From NCBI GenBank assembly GCA_905215505.1, contig CAJMPU010000002.1:1-64000 (forward strand): 64,000 nt of DNA, written 5' to 3'. Position 1 is the first letter of the stretch. Every line of letters starts with the position of its first letter. A model generated the notes under the pieces. The model ran no database searches and was not told where the DNA came from. It saw only the letters and a list, made by a program, of their open reading frames with translations. The DNA is from an uncultured bacterium (GTDB lineage Bacteria; Actinomycetota; Coriobacteriia; Coriobacteriales; Coriobacteriaceae). The position numbers were made by a program, and so were the translations under genes. Positions 17,971 to 25,642 of this stretch are shown here, piece after piece.

Positions 17971-18092
17971 CAAGTGAGTAGACTTTTTTGAACATCCCGA
18001 TCAGGCCGGTCATCCTGCTTTTCAAAACCGCAGGTAGATAGCTTGTTACAAAACTGCCTGGTCGCCAAAGTGCTAAAAGTCTACTCACTTAG
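17971..18092. repeat. Palindromic element with three-frame stop ends, copy 3
   Basis: 122 bp, closely related to copy 2. Left end CAAGTGAGTAGACTTTTTT (the T of TAA changed to C), right end AAAAGTCTACTCACTTAG intact. The interior has ACCGCAGGTAGA and GCTTGTTACAAAAC. The pdxR stop codon (TGA, 18085-18087 on the minus strand) is inside the right end. Confidence 0.88.
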
Positions 18093-19521
18093 GTTGCAGA
18101 GTGCCCCCCATTAGCTGCAATTCCAAGGTAGTTAGTACTTTTGGACTCAGATCGTCATACTGAACAAGAATTTGAGTTGAGTTTTCAGGGACAGATGCGC
18201 CATCGGCACACCAAAAACAGTCACCGATATCGATAAAAGGGATGCTCGAGCGCGTGAGGGCCCGTGCAAAAGTGCTTCCGCCCATTCCACGCTCCGCAAC
18301 CACGATACAGTAAAGGCCCGCGTCTGCATGATCGATCGAAACCTCCCCTGCCGGAAACGCTTTCCGTACAAGCGCCGCCAGGCCATCACGCGCCTCGCGA
18401 GCACGAACGCGCACGCGGTTCACATGTCGCTCGTAATCACCCGATTCCAGCAAACGCGCCAAGGCAACCTGATCAACAGAACTTACCGACGAGGCGTAGA
18501 AACCAAGGTTGCGTTTAAACCTCTCCATTAGCTCATCGGGCAGCACCATGTACGCCAAACGTAACGCCGATGAAAGGCTCTTCGAAAACGTGTTGGTGTA
18601 GATAACCGACTGGGCGGCATCGATCGACGCGAGTGCGGGAATCGGCTTGCCGGCAAGACGAAACTCACAATCAAAGTCGTCTTCGATGAGATACCGACCT
18701 GGCCGCTCGGCGGCCCAGCTCAGCAACGCATAGCGACGTGCAATGCTCGTCACAAGACCGGTCGGATACTGATGAGACGGCATCAGGTGAAGGACATCGG
18801 TCCCGGTTTTCTGCAGCGCGCTCAAGTCCACGCCCTCAGCATCCAACGGGACATGCCGCACTTCGCAACCCATGGCCTGATAGATGCGCGTCAAGCGCAA
18901 ATAGCCTGGATCCTCGACGGCATACACCTTGTCCGCGCCAAGCAACTGAACCAACATGGTATCGAGCAGCTGGGCGCCCGCACCGATAACGATATTGTCG
19001 GGATTGACATTCATGCCCCTTGTCCCGCGCAGATGGTGCGCAATCGCACGTCGCAGTCGAGCGGTGCCCTGCGCCGGTGCGGGCGAAAAGATTTCACGTT
19101 CGTCTTCGGACGTCAGCGTCGCCCGTAGCGCACTTTGCCAAAGCCGCGCCGCCTCCAAAGCGGAAGGAGAAAGTGCGTCGAATCGCTCTGCCTGCCCCAT
19201 GGCATCATGCGCGCTGGGACCAACAGGGACAGCTTCTCGGTCGATATCCCCCGCAGCCAAAGCCAAAACCGGCGCATCCGGAAGCTCGCACGCGTAGTAG
19301 CCACGACGCGGCATTGAGCAAATATAGCCCTCGGCAAGCAACTGGCTATATGCATTCTCGATGGTAATGACACTGATACCCAGATGACTCGCAAAGGCGC
19401 GCTTAGACGGAAGATGCTCCCCCGCCGCAATGCGTCCAGCAACGATATCATCTCGAATTTGCTGGTAAACATACTCATAGAGCGATGCTTCGCCGCGGTT
19501 TTCCAAATTATAGTCAAGCAT
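18085..19521 (-). CDS. pdxR: PdxR-type GntR/aminotransferase regulator
   Basis: 478 residues from ATG 19521 (AGGTGA 7 bases upstream; ATG 19554 lacks a site). Residues about 8-75 are a GntR winged helix (YVYQQIRDDIVAGRIAAGEHLPSKRAFASHLGISVITIENAYSQLLAEG). The rest is a fold-type I aminotransferase-like domain with the PLP lysine in TNTFSKSLSSALRLAYMVLP. This MocR/PdxR layout and the divergent pdxST genes indicate the PLP-sensing regulator of vitamin B6 synthesis. Its last codons and stop lie in a palindromic element, so the C-terminal PK residues are supplied by that element. Confidence 0.88.
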   Translation of the reverse strand: MLDYNLENRGEASLYEYVYQQIRDDIVAGRIAAGEHLPSKRAFASHLGISVITIENAYSQLLAEGYICSMPRRGYYACELPDAPVLALAAGDIDREAVPVGPSAHDAMGQAERFDALSPSALEAARLWQSALRATLTSEDEREIFSPAPAQGTARLRRAIAHHLRGTRGMNVNPDNIVIGAGAQLLDTMLVQLLGADKVYAVEDPGYLRLTRIYQAMGCEVRHVPLDAEGVDLSALQKTGTDVLHLMPSHQYPTGLVTSIARRYALLSWAAERPGRYLIEDDFDCEFRLAGKPIPALASIDAAQSVIYTNTFSKSLSSALRLAYMVLPDELMERFKRNLGFYASSVSSVDQVALARLLESGDYERHVNRVRVRAREARDGLAALVRKAFPAGEVSIDHADAGLYCIVVAERGMGGSTFARALTRSSIPFIDIGDCFWCADGASVPENSTQILVQYDDLSPKVLTTLELQLMGGTLQPK

Positions 19522-19532
19522 GAGTTTGTCAC

Positions 19533-19574
19533 CTGACCTTATCGAGTCATTCAATCTGATATTACTCTGACCTT
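19533..19574. promoter_or_regulatory. Direct repeats in the pdxR-pdxS intergenic region
   Basis: CTGACCTT occurs at 19533-19540 and again at 19567-19574, 34 bases apart, each followed by an A/T-rich stretch (ATCGAG; GTTATTATCTCGA). Known PdxR operators contain direct repeats between the divergent genes, so this is the best candidate operator. Confidence 0.5.
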
Positions 19575-19666
19575 GTTATTATCTCGAAAACTGAGTATTT
19601 CGCCATACCCAGCTCCCCGATAGGATGTTCCGTCAAGCAATGCACATGCCAACCAAGGGAGCAACC

Positions 19667-20557
19667 ATGGCAGAACAGACCAGCAAGGCCGATCGCGTTA
19701 AACTCAACCGCGAGCTCGCGCAGATGCTCAAGGGCGGCGTCATCATGGACGTCACCACGCCCGAGCAGGCACGCATCGCCGAAGAGGCGGGCGCCTGCGC
19801 CGTCATGGCGCTCGAGCGCATCCCGGCCGACATCCGCGCCGCAGGCGGCGTCTCGCGCATGAGTGATCCCAAGATGATCAAGGGCATCCAGGAGGCCGTC
19901 TCCATCCCTGTTATGGCCAAGTGCCGCATCGGCCACATTGTCGAGGCGCAGATCCTGCAGGCCATCGAAATCGACTACATCGACGAATCCGAGGTCCTCT
20001 CCCCCGCCGATGATGTCTACCACATCGACAAGACCCAGTTTGACGTGCCGTTTGTCTGCGGCGCCCGTGATCTGGGCGAGGCGCTGCGCCGTGTTGCCGA
20101 AGGCGCCACGATGATTCGCACCAAGGGTGAGCCGGGTACGGGCGACGTCGTTCAGGCCGTGCGTCACATGCGCAAGATCCAAAAGCAGATCCGCGACGTT
20201 GTTGCCCTGCGCGACGACGAGCTCTTTGAGGCAGCCAAGCAGCTGCAGGTTCCGGTCGAGCTGGTGCGCGAGGTCCATGCCACGGGCAAGCTCCCCGTCG
20301 TAAACTTTGCCGCCGGCGGAGTCGCGACCCCCGCCGACGCCGCCCTGATGATGCAGCTGGGCGCCGAGGGCGTCTTTGTTGGCTCGGGCATCTTTAAGAG
20401 CGGCGACCCCGCCAAGCGCGCCGCCGCCATCGTCAAGGCCGTGGCAAACTTCACCGACGCCAAGCTCATCGCCGAGCTTTCGGAGGACCTGGGCGAGGCC
20501 ATGGTGGGCATCAACGCCGACGAAATCGAGATCATCATGGAGGAGCGCGGGCGCTAG
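19667..20557 (+). CDS. pdxS: Pyridoxal 5'-phosphate synthase, lyase subunit
   Basis: 296 residues from ATG 19667 (AAGGGAG 6 bases upstream). Nearly textbook PdxS/Pdx1: KRNRELAQMLKGGVIMDV-like start, CAVMALERIPADIRAAGGVSRMSDP, VMAKCRIGHIVEAQIL, DESEVLSPADD, FVCGARDLGEALRRVAEGA, TKGEPGTG, FAAGGVATPADAALMMQLGAEGVFVGSGIF. Makes PLP from ribose 5-phosphate, glyceraldehyde 3-phosphate and ammonia supplied by PdxT. Forms an operon with pdxT 20 bases downstream, controlled by the divergent PdxR. Confidence 0.97.
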   Translation: MAEQTSKADRVKLNRELAQMLKGGVIMDVTTPEQARIAEEAGACAVMALERIPADIRAAGGVSRMSDPKMIKGIQEAVSIPVMAKCRIGHIVEAQILQAIEIDYIDESEVLSPADDVYHIDKTQFDVPFVCGARDLGEALRRVAEGATMIRTKGEPGTGDVVQAVRHMRKIQKQIRDVVALRDDELFEAAKQLQVPVELVREVHATGKLPVVNFAAGGVATPADAALMMQLGAEGVFVGSGIFKSGDPAKRAAAIVKAVANFTDAKLIAELSEDLGEAMVGINADEIEIIMEERGR

Positions 20558-20577
20558 TCCAGCAGAAAGGATCGCAC

Positions 20578-21165
20578 ATGAGCGATTATGCAGACCAAAC
20601 GGTCGCCGTGCTGGCGGTCCAGGGCGCTTTTGCCGAGCACGAGGCAAGACTGTCCGAGCTGGGCGCACGTTGTATCGAGATGAGGCAGGCGGCCGATTTG
20701 CAGCAGAACTTTGACCGCCTGGTCCTCCCCGGCGGCGAGTCCACCGTTCAGGGCAAGTTACTTGCCGAGCTTGGTATGCTCGATGAGCTTCGCACCCGCA
20801 TTGTTGAGGGCATGCCCGTCCTGGGCACCTGCGCCGGCTTGATTCTGTTGGCGCGCGATCTTGCCGCCCACGACGATAAGGGGACGCCGCGCTTGGCAAC
20901 CATGGATGTGCTCGTTGAGCGCAATGCTTACGGCAGACAACTCGGCAGCTTTCGAACCAAGGGGCAGGTAGCCGGCATCGACGGTGAAGTGCCGTTGACG
21001 TTTATCCGCGCGCCCCGCATCGTCGAGGTCCACGGCGACGCCAAGGTCTTAGCAAAAGTCGACGGCCGTATCGTCGCCGCCCGTCAGGGCAACCAGCTTG
21101 GCGTAACCTTCCACCCCGAACTCGACGAAGACACCCACCTCCACGAACTGTTCCTACAAATGTAG
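20578..21165 (+). CDS. pdxT: Pyridoxal 5'-phosphate synthase, glutaminase subunit
   Basis: 195 residues. A class I glutamine amidotransferase: VAVLAVQGAFAEHE, LVLPGGESTVQGKL, LGTCAGLILLARDL with the nucleophile cysteine, and the C-terminal His-Glu in VTFHPELDEDTHLHELF. Releases ammonia from glutamine and channels it to PdxS. AGAAAGGA lies 6-9 bases before the ATG. Length is normal for the family. Confidence 0.96.
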   Translation: MSDYADQTVAVLAVQGAFAEHEARLSELGARCIEMRQAADLQQNFDRLVLPGGESTVQGKLLAELGMLDELRTRIVEGMPVLGTCAGLILLARDLAAHDDKGTPRLATMDVLVERNAYGRQLGSFRTKGQVAGIDGEVPLTFIRAPRIVEVHGDAKVLAKVDGRIVAARQGNQLGVTFHPELDEDTHLHELFLQM

Positions 21166-21204
21166 GCAGAAAACAAACGAGCGTGGATTTTCGGACACAT
21201 AGCA

Positions 21205-21274
21205 AATGAGAGTGGATAATCTCCCACTTTAAGCTTGAATGCAGGCTCAAACCGGGAGATTACCCACTCTCATT
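21205..21274. repeat. Inverted repeat with 21-bp arms after pdxT
   Basis: 21205-21225 (starting AATGAGAGTGG) pairs with 21254-21274 (ending CCACTCTCATT) with one mismatch; the 28-base centre has a further imperfect pairing. A related GAGCGTGGAT string precedes it at about 21179. No T-run. Confidence 0.7.
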
Positions 21275-21322
21275 CTTTGGTGCAAATGATCCCTTGGGGA
21301 TGCCGATGTTTTGGTACCGACA

Positions 21323-21428
21323 GCGAGCGCCCACCAGAGCGAACAAATTGACATGAAAAGAGGACGGCATAGACCTTCTGGTCATGCCGTCCTCTTTGAA
21401 TGACAAGTTGTCGCTCTGGTGGGCGCGC
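21323..21428. repeat. About 106-base near-complete palindrome
   Basis: Arms of about 50 bases pair along nearly their full length: outer block GCGCCCACCAGAGCGA with TCGCTCTGGTGGGCGC, middle block around CAAATTGACAT/ATGACAAGTTG, inner block AAAGAGGACGGCAT (21357-21370) with ATGCCGTCCTCTTT (21384-21397), followed by GAATG. It lies between pdxT (+) and the RGG-protein gene (-), and the inner block could serve as terminator in both directions. The 303-base gap holds no gene I can support. Confidence 0.75.
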
Positions 21429-21439
21429 AGCGTCAACTA

Positions 21440-21466
21440 GTTACGCGGTTCGTAGAACCGCGTAAC
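21440..21466 (-). terminator. Hairpin 2 bases after the RGG-protein stop codon
   Basis: Perfect 11-bp stem GTTACGCGGTT (21440-21450) with AACCGCGTAAC (21456-21466), loop of 5. No U-run follows, so it may protect the mRNA end rather than terminate. Confidence 0.5.
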
Positions 21467-21468
21467 CC

Positions 21469-22377
21469 CTAAAAGCGGTTGCCGCGAAAGCCGCCACCGT
21501 TGCGGCCGCCACGATCGCCACCGCGACCGCCGCGGTCGTTACCACGGTTGCCGCCGAAGCCGCCACGGCTGCCACCGCGATCGCCATAGCCACCACGGTT
21601 GCCACCAAAGCCGCCGCGACCGCCACGGTCGCCGCCACGGTCACCAAAGCCGCCACGGCCACCGCGATCGCCACCGCGACCGCCGCGGTCACCACCACGG
21701 CCACCGCGATCGCCAAAGCCGCCGCGACCGCCACGGTCGCCGCCACGGCCACCGCGATCGTCACGGCCGCCGCGAGGACCGCGGTCCTCGTCCAGGCCCA
21801 TGGCGACGAGCGGAGCGATGACCTTATCGAGAGCAGCCATCAGCTCGGTGGCCTCCTCGTAAGAAAGCTCGGGCAGGAGCTTCTCCTTCTTGTTGGCAAG
21901 CTCGACCAGGCCCTCAGCGGCATCCTCGGCAGCAAAGACGACGATCTTGCGCATATCGCCCTCGGCGTCGTCGATGCGGCCGACCAGATCGGCAGCCTCG
22001 GCCTCGGCCATCAGGCCATCGAGCTCACGAAGGCGCATGCCCAGCAGGTCGGACATTTCCTTCTGCTCCATCTTGGGCTTGAGGTCAAGAAGCTTGATGG
22101 CGCGCTCGATGTTCGCCATGCGCTCGGCCTTGGCCTCCTCCTCCTTGGAAATAGCAAAGCGACGGCTGCGCAGCAGGCGGGCGGCCTTCTGCATCTTGTC
22201 CATCAGCTCTTCGTCATCGTAATCAGCGGCGGCCTCGACAACCTCGGCCTCCTCGGCGGAAACCTCGTCAGCAGCCTCAACCTCAGCAGCTTCGGTCTCC
22301 ACGGTCTCGACTGCCTCGACCTCGGCAGCCATGGTCTCGTTCTCGGTCTCGTTCATGATCTCTTCGTTCTCAGACAT
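21469..22377 (-). CDS. Winged-helix-like protein with acidic N-terminus and RGG-repeat tail
   Basis: 302 residues in three parts. Residues 1-60 are acidic and Glu/Ala/Val-rich. About 60-185 is a folded region resembling a MarR-type winged helix (AIKLLDLKPKMEQKEMSDLL, LRELDGLMAEAEAADLV, wing-like RIDDAEGDMRKIVVF, closing helix ELSYEEATELMAALDKVIAP). About 190-302 is a low-complexity tail with some twenty RGG units mixed with DRGG, FGDRGG and FGGNRGG. RGG tails bind RNA and promote condensation in eukaryotic proteins and some bacterial RNA-binding proteins. An RNA/DNA-binding role is inferred; target unknown. Transcribed alone. Confidence 0.75.
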   Translation of the reverse strand: MSENEEIMNETENETMAAEVEAVETVETEAAEVEAADEVSAEEAEVVEAAADYDDEELMDKMQKAARLLRSRRFAISKEEEAKAERMANIERAIKLLDLKPKMEQKEMSDLLGMRLRELDGLMAEAEAADLVGRIDDAEGDMRKIVVFAAEDAAEGLVELANKKEKLLPELSYEEATELMAALDKVIAPLVAMGLDEDRGPRGGRDDRGGRGGDRGGRGGFGDRGGRGGDRGGRGGDRGGRGGFGDRGGDRGGRGGFGGNRGGYGDRGGSRGGFGGNRGNDRGGRGGDRGGRNGGGFRGNRF

Positions 22378-22529
22378 GAGACTCCTTCTTGGCCCTCTCG
22401 GGCATCATCGCCCCATTCGCGGGGCCCGTCGCGCACTCTTTGCGCTTTATACATTCATGCCTCTCGGCAAAACGTCCATTAGTTTATGGTGTCGCCATCC
22501 AATCTAGCTGCAGAATCTATGTGCACACA

Positions 22530-23945
22530 TTAATGCGACATGTGCGACTCGCGGCGAGCGTACACCAGCGACACCGCGAACCCGACAACGGCAATCACGG
22601 CCGCCACGCGCACGGCGGCTGCAAATCCTATCGCCTGGGCAACGTCCGACGCAACGCCTGCGGCGCCAGCAGCCACCGCAGAACTCGAAAGCAGGCCGAT
22701 AAACAGCGACGGACCAAACGACGCGGCAATCATGTTCCACGTGTTAAGCAATGCCGTTCCGTGAGGATGCTCAGCGGCGGGAAGCGTCTCCAAACCGGCG
22801 GTCTGCGAGGGGCTCAGTACCAAACCGACGCCGGCATACACCACAACGGTCAGCAGCACGACAACGCCGATGTTCATGCTTGCCGCGGTCATCGAGATTG
22901 CCGTCTGCCCCACAGCGATCAGGGCAAAGCCGACCGGCAGCAGCGGCCACGCACCACGGGCATCCATCACGCGTCCGCCCACAATCGAGGTCACGGCGTT
23001 GCAGGCGATCGCCGGCAAAATGAGCAAGCCCGCAACAAGTGCGGTCATGCCGTATGCGCCCTCAAAATAGAGCGGCAACAAAACACTCATCGAGAACGTT
23101 GTCATCATCGACACCACCACAAGCAGGCACGCAGGCCAAAAACGAACGCTCGCCATGGGACGCACGTTGAGCACCGGATGCTCGAGCTTGAGCTGACGAA
23201 CCGCAAACAGGCCGAGTAGCACAACGGCGGCGAAAAGCGTCACGATACCGGCAATCAGATTGGTCGAGAACTCGCCTACGGAATACACAAATGCCGTAAT
23301 GCCGGCAGCGAGCAAAACAACCGACAGAATATCAAGCGTGAAGTTCGAGCGCTTTCCGACATTCCGAACGAGCCTTGCGCCCGCAGCGGCGACCACGACA
23401 CCGCCCACCAGTGGCACTACGAACACTGCCCTCCAGCCAAACAAGGTGCACATAAGACCACTGATCACGGGTCCAAACGCCGGCCCCAGCGTAATGCAGG
23501 CACCGCCCAGGCTCAGATACAGACCGAGTTTCTCGCGCGGGGCGCAAGATAGCACCACATTCATCATGAGCGGAAACAAGATACCCGATCCCGCAGCCTG
23601 CAAAATACGACTTGGCAGCAAAACGGCAAACGACGGGGCGACCAGGCACAGGACTTCGCCGGCGACCATGCATCCGCATGCGAAAAACAGCAGCTTGCGC
23701 GTCGAGAAACGACCGGACAGATAGGCCATGATGGCCGTAAAGATCGATGTCACGATCATGTAGCCCGAAACTAGCCACTGCGCCGTGGTGGCACCCACCG
23801 AAAAGGCCGCCATGATATCGTGCAGTGCCACGTTAATGATGTTCTCGTTAAACGCGGCGACAAAGGCTGCAATATACATTACGACGAGAAACGCCGCAGT
23901 GGCCGATGGCGCTACTTGAACTTGTTGCTGAGATTTGCTCCCCAT
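22530..23945 (-). CDS. MFS multidrug-type exporter (DHA2-like)
   Basis: 471 residues from ATG 23945, preceded by AGAGGAAGGAA. About 12-14 hydrophobic helices. The first two helices (FLVVMYIAAFVAAFNENIINVALHDI) carry the N-E-N-I pattern of EmrB/QacA relatives, followed by VGATTAQWLVSGYMIV and the loop YLSGRFSTRKL matching MFS motif A. Motif C-like GGACITLGPAFGPVISG is present. Proton-driven export of drugs or metabolites from the cytoplasm is expected; substrate cannot be told from sequence. No regulator gene adjoins it. Confidence 0.82.
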   Translation of the reverse strand: MGSKSQQQVQVAPSATAAFLVVMYIAAFVAAFNENIINVALHDIMAAFSVGATTAQWLVSGYMIVTSIFTAIMAYLSGRFSTRKLLFFACGCMVAGEVLCLVAPSFAVLLPSRILQAAGSGILFPLMMNVVLSCAPREKLGLYLSLGGACITLGPAFGPVISGLMCTLFGWRAVFVVPLVGGVVVAAAGARLVRNVGKRSNFTLDILSVVLLAAGITAFVYSVGEFSTNLIAGIVTLFAAVVLLGLFAVRQLKLEHPVLNVRPMASVRFWPACLLVVVSMMTTFSMSVLLPLYFEGAYGMTALVAGLLILPAIACNAVTSIVGGRVMDARGAWPLLPVGFALIAVGQTAISMTAASMNIGVVVLLTVVVYAGVGLVLSPSQTAGLETLPAAEHPHGTALLNTWNMIAASFGPSLFIGLLSSSAVAAGAAGVASDVAQAIGFAAAVRVAAVIAVVGFAVSLVYARRESHMSH

Positions 23946-24149
23946 GCATTTCCTTCCTCTTGGAACGACAGTCGCATCGCCCCAGAGGAACAGTCCAGGG
24001 CGAAAATGAGCCCTAGACTTACGCCAGACGCCGCACACGACGAATCTGACAACATGGTCCAACGTCGAAAGATTGTAACGCGGACGCGCAGCTTTCCTTC
24101 CGCGCTATTATTAAAAGTCCACGAAAGCATAAGACATGAGGAGCCCGCC

Positions 24150-24559
24150 ATGATTAAGCCCATCATGAAATCCGAGTTCTTTTTGCGCCTGCCTTCCGAA
24201 GACGCGGCCCCGATGACGCCGTGACTGGGCAGGACCTCCTAGATACGCTCCATGAGCATGAGCACGAGTGCGTGGGCCTCGCCGCCAATATGATCGGCGT
24301 GCGCAAACGCATCATCTGCGTAAAGGACGGCAACAGGGCGCTGTTGATGTACAACCCTCAAATTCTTGAGCAGGTCAATGCCTATCAGACGAGCGAAGGA
24401 TGCCTCTCGCTTGCCGGCGAGCGCCCCTGTACCCGTTATCGCCGCATTAAGGTGGAGTATCTGGACGAGAACTTCGTCCACCGCATCAAAAACTTCTCGG
24501 GCTACACCGCCGAAATCATCCAACACGAAATCGACCACTGCCAAGGAATCGTGATCTAG
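24150..24559 (+). pseudogene. def: Peptide deformylase-like gene with a 1-base frameshift
   Basis: Translation begins MIKPIMKSEFFLRLPSEDAAP at ATG 24150 and hits TGA shortly after. From about 24212 the next frame continues DDAVTGQDLLDTLHEHEHEC, GLAANMIGV, YQTSEGCLSLAGERP and IIQHEIDHCQGIVI, i.e. all three deformylase motifs including intact HEIDH. Restoring one C in the CCCC run at 24208-24211 gives 411 bases and 136 residues, the usual length of this short Def subfamily. Either a real inactivating deletion, a slippery phase-variable tract or a sequence error. GAGGAG lies 8-13 bases before the start; a LysR gene follows. Confidence 0.75.
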
Positions 24560-24595
24560 GTTACTTGCCGACATGAGGGAACCGGAGGCTACCCT

Positions 24596-25519
24596 ATGGA
24601 TATCAGCCGTTTTGGTGAGTTCGCCATCTTGGCGCAGTCGCGTACGTTTCTCGATGCGGCGGAGCTGCTCTTCATGTCGCAGTCGACTCTCTCCAAGCAC
24701 ATTATGGCAATGGAGCGCGAGCTCGGCTGTAATCTCATCGATCGGAGTCAACGCCACGTTACGCTCACCGCGCAAGGCGAAGCGCTCCTCCCCTATGCAC
24801 AAAAGATAGCGACGCTCCAGCATCGCTATCTCGCTGCCATCCAGATAGCCGCAGATGAACCACTCGAACGCATCACCGTGGGCTCCATCCCCATCATGGC
24901 TCCCTATGGAATCACGGACGCCGTCATCGATTTCCAGCAGGCGAACCCCTCGTATTCCGTTGAGCTCATCGAGGGCGAAGGCAGCGCACTCAAGCAGATG
25001 CTCTTGCGCGAGGACATCGACCTCGCCTTCATCCGCGACGGCGGCGTCATCGAGCCGGAGTTTAAAAAAATCCCCTTTACAACCGACCGGCTCGTGGCCG
25101 TTATCCCGCTCGACCATCCACTCGCCAAGCGCAACGCCATCGAGATCGACGACCTTATCGATGAGAATTTCCTTATGCTTCCCCAAGGCTCGTTCGTGAG
25201 CGAACTCACCCTCTCCCTTTGCCGCAAGGCAGGATTCAGCCCACGTGTCACGTTTACCGGCAAACGGGCAGAAAACATCATCTCGCTTGTCGCGCGCGAT
25301 GCCGGCGTCTCGCTGCTCATGCGCAAGCCTGCCGAATCACTCGCCGGCGGCAAGGTGGCCCTCGTGCCGCTCGAGCCTGCAACGACCTCCGAGGTCAGGC
25401 TCTACCTCAAACGGAGCGCTGCGTACTCGCAAGCCGTCGTCTCGTTTATCGGCTTTCTCCCCTATCGCCAGCTTCTACAGGGCGGCCGCATGACCTCCGA
25501 AGCGCCGCAGTCGTCGTAA
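24596..25519 (+). CDS. LysR-family transcriptional regulator
   Basis: 307 residues. N-terminal winged helix (FGEFAILAQSRTFLDAAELLFMSQSTLSKHIMAMERELGCNLIDR) then a periplasmic-binding-protein-like effector domain (IPIMAPYGITDAVIDFQQANPSYSVELIEGEG). Lies 36 bases after the frameshifted deformylase gene on the same strand and faces the PTS operon across a shared terminator, so its target is not evident from position. Confidence 0.88.
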   Translation: MDISRFGEFAILAQSRTFLDAAELLFMSQSTLSKHIMAMERELGCNLIDRSQRHVTLTAQGEALLPYAQKIATLQHRYLAAIQIAADEPLERITVGSIPIMAPYGITDAVIDFQQANPSYSVELIEGEGSALKQMLLREDIDLAFIRDGGVIEPEFKKIPFTTDRLVAVIPLDHPLAKRNAIEIDDLIDENFLMLPQGSFVSELTLSLCRKAGFSPRVTFTGKRAENIISLVARDAGVSLLMRKPAESLAGGKVALVPLEPATTSEVRLYLKRSAAYSQAVVSFIGFLPYRQLLQGGRMTSEAPQSS

Positions 25520-25581
25520 TCCCAGCACACACCGCCACTTTTGAGATGCCCCACAAACCAACCGGCAACGGTACAAAACGC

Positions 25582-25622
25582 AAAAGGCCCCGGACAGCAC
25601 AGCTGCCGTCCGAGGCCTTTTA
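25582..25622. terminator. Bidirectional terminator between LysR and PTS genes
   Basis: AAAAGGCC-CGGAC arm pairs with GTCCG-GGCCTTTT, with A-run on one side and T-run on the other, so it can work for both converging transcripts. Confidence 0.8.
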
Positions 25623-25642
25623 AATCAAAGCGGGTAGATGGA

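Noticed and set aside
16549..18092. Composite transposon built of two element copies
   Set aside because: The copies flank one gene, but there is no transposase, and copy 1 stands alone at another locus, so independent insertion explains the pattern as well.
19562..20899. Minus-strand frame across pdxS
   Set aside because: pdxS is unmistakable on the + strand; the antisense product has no family features.
21500..21780. Repetitive DNA resembling a CRISPR or minisatellite
   Set aside because: The repeats are the codons for RGG units of a protein tail; there are no uniform repeats with unique spacers.
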